From contig NZ_CP015405.2 in assembly GCF_001689125.2 (NCBI RefSeq), positions 1,021,001 to 1,085,000 on the forward strand: 64,000 nt of DNA, read 5' to 3'. The position numbers and the translations under genes were made by a program. Of this stretch, positions 63,462 to 64,000 are shown in pieces (within the stretch, counting starts at the first letter, position 1; every line of letters starts with the position of its first letter). The stretch is from Blautia pseudococcoides. Its GTDB lineage: Bacteria; Bacillota; Clostridia; Lachnospirales; Lachnospiraceae. The notes under the pieces are model-generated. The model was not told where the DNA came from. It was given only the letters and a program-made list of their open reading frames with translations, and searched no databases.

Positions 63462-64000
63462 ATGGCTGACAGGAAAATGTATCTGCAGATTGCAGAGCTG
63501 TTTGCCCGGAGGGATGAGATCACCATAGAGACTACGCTCTCGGGCGGACAGGCCGGAAGGAAAAAAATCCTGTCCGGGGAGGAGCGTATGCTGCCTCCGG
63601 AGGAACATGTATACAGGGAAACACTTTACGGGAGAAGCCGGGCCGTTATCTGCGGCGGGGGACATGTGTCCCTGGCTCTTGTAAGATTTCTGAAAATGCT
63701 GGATTTCCATGTGACGGTGATCGACCAAAGAGCGGAATTCGCCAACCGGGAGCGGTTTCCCGATGCGGATGAGATCCTGTGCATGGATTTCCCGGAAGGT
63801 CTGGATATGCGGAACTTTGGAGAACATGCCTATTACATTATTGTGACCAGAGGGCACAAAGATGACTATAACTGCCTAAGTGCTGTCCTGAAACTGAAGA
63901 GCGATTATGTGGGCATGATCGGCAGCAGGGGAAAGGTTGCCATGTCCTTTGAAAAGCTGCGGCAGGACGGTTTTCCCGAGGAGGAGATCCGGAAGATCCA
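63462..64000 (+). CDS. XdhC/CoxI-like maturation factor, 5' part (cut by window end)
   Basis: The first 179 codons are visible. A Rossmann motif ICGGGHVSLALVRFL lies near 63-77 with VTVIDQRAEFA following, then YYIIVTRGHKDDY near 123 and YVGMIGSRGK near 148, all typical of XdhC. The N-terminal XdhC part before the Rossmann motif is short (about 60 residues). XdhC proteins load sulfurated molybdenum cofactor into xanthine dehydrogenase-type enzymes. The three-base gap to the molybdopterin-binding protein indicates one operon. Confidence 0.88.
   Translation, partial: MADRKMYLQIAELFARRDEITIETTLSGGQAGRKKILSGEERMLPPEEHVYRETLYGRSRAVICGGGHVSLALVRFLKMLDFHVTVIDQRAEFANRERFPDADEILCMDFPEGLDMRNFGEHAYYIIVTRGHKDDYNCLSAVLKLKSDYVGMIGSRGKVAMSFEKLRQDGFPEEEIRKI

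Noticed and set aside
62559..63857. Long antisense open frame (432 codons) over the molybdopterin gene
   Set aside because: Covers two clear plus-strand genes; His/Phe-rich translation typical of an antisense shadow.

Overview
The window looks like a chromosomal segment of a low-to-mid GC Gram-positive Clostridia member, most likely of the family Lachnospiraceae (Blautia-like). This is inferred from the gene order pyrH-frr-uppS-cdsA-dxr-rseP, the dgt-dnaG-rpoD-trmK/nif3 block, an aspartate carbamoyltransferase with a separate regulatory chain (pyrB-pyrI), strong AGGAGG ribosome binding sites and the style of the dispersed hairpin repeats. Species cannot be named from sequence alone.

Layout. 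1-9.5 kb: a truncated MATE pump, a HAD phosphatase, a cyclase-family hydrolase, an EamA transporter, carB (without carA beside it), a nucleoid-associated protein and an NSS-type transporter. 9.6-15.3 kb: an Hpt protein followed by the ribosome-recycling, isoprenoid and phospholipid operon ending in the RseP-type site-2 protease. 15.4-25.4 kb: a peptidoglycan-binding protein, SecDF, Kup, a small XRE regulator, a D-lyxose/mannose-type isomerase, glycerol kinase and a DUF4432 protein.

25.5-39.3 kb is a visibly AT-richer island. It starts with an AgrA/AgrC-like LytTR regulator and GHKL kinase. Next come a 46-residue class II lanthipeptide precursor that overlaps the kinase 3' end, and a LanM synthetase broken by a one-base frame change in a run of six T. 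A secreted peptidoglycan-binding protein, a lipoprotein, two ABC permeases, one intact and one degenerate ABC ATPase, a secreted membrane-anchored adhesin-like protein and a third permease follow. No LanT protease-exporter is present and the precursor has no double-glycine site. This is the most interesting part of the window: either a decayed or phase-variable lanthipeptide locus coupled to an unusual export/immunity machine, or a variant with a different maturation route.

39.3-64 kb returns to housekeeping genes: an amidohydrolase, tRNA-Leu (anticodon AAG), an AraC regulator divergent from a UroD-like protein, endonuclease IV, the dgt-dnaG-rpoD operon, a TrmK-Nif3 single-frame fusion, a uridine-kinase-like protein, RNase P RNA, a DUF815 ATPase, pheA, pyrBI, a ketopantoate reductase homologue, two more MATE pumps with a TetR regulator, an EamA remnant, and the start of a molybdenum-cofactor-related pair (molybdopterin-binding protein, XdhC-like protein cut by the window end).

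A structured repeat of about 160 bp occurs at 6.5 kb and, inverted, at 51.4 kb. A shortened copy lies at 57.7 kb and possible degenerate pieces lie elsewhere. A second, unrelated two-hairpin element follows the nucleoid-associated protein gene at 7.9 kb.
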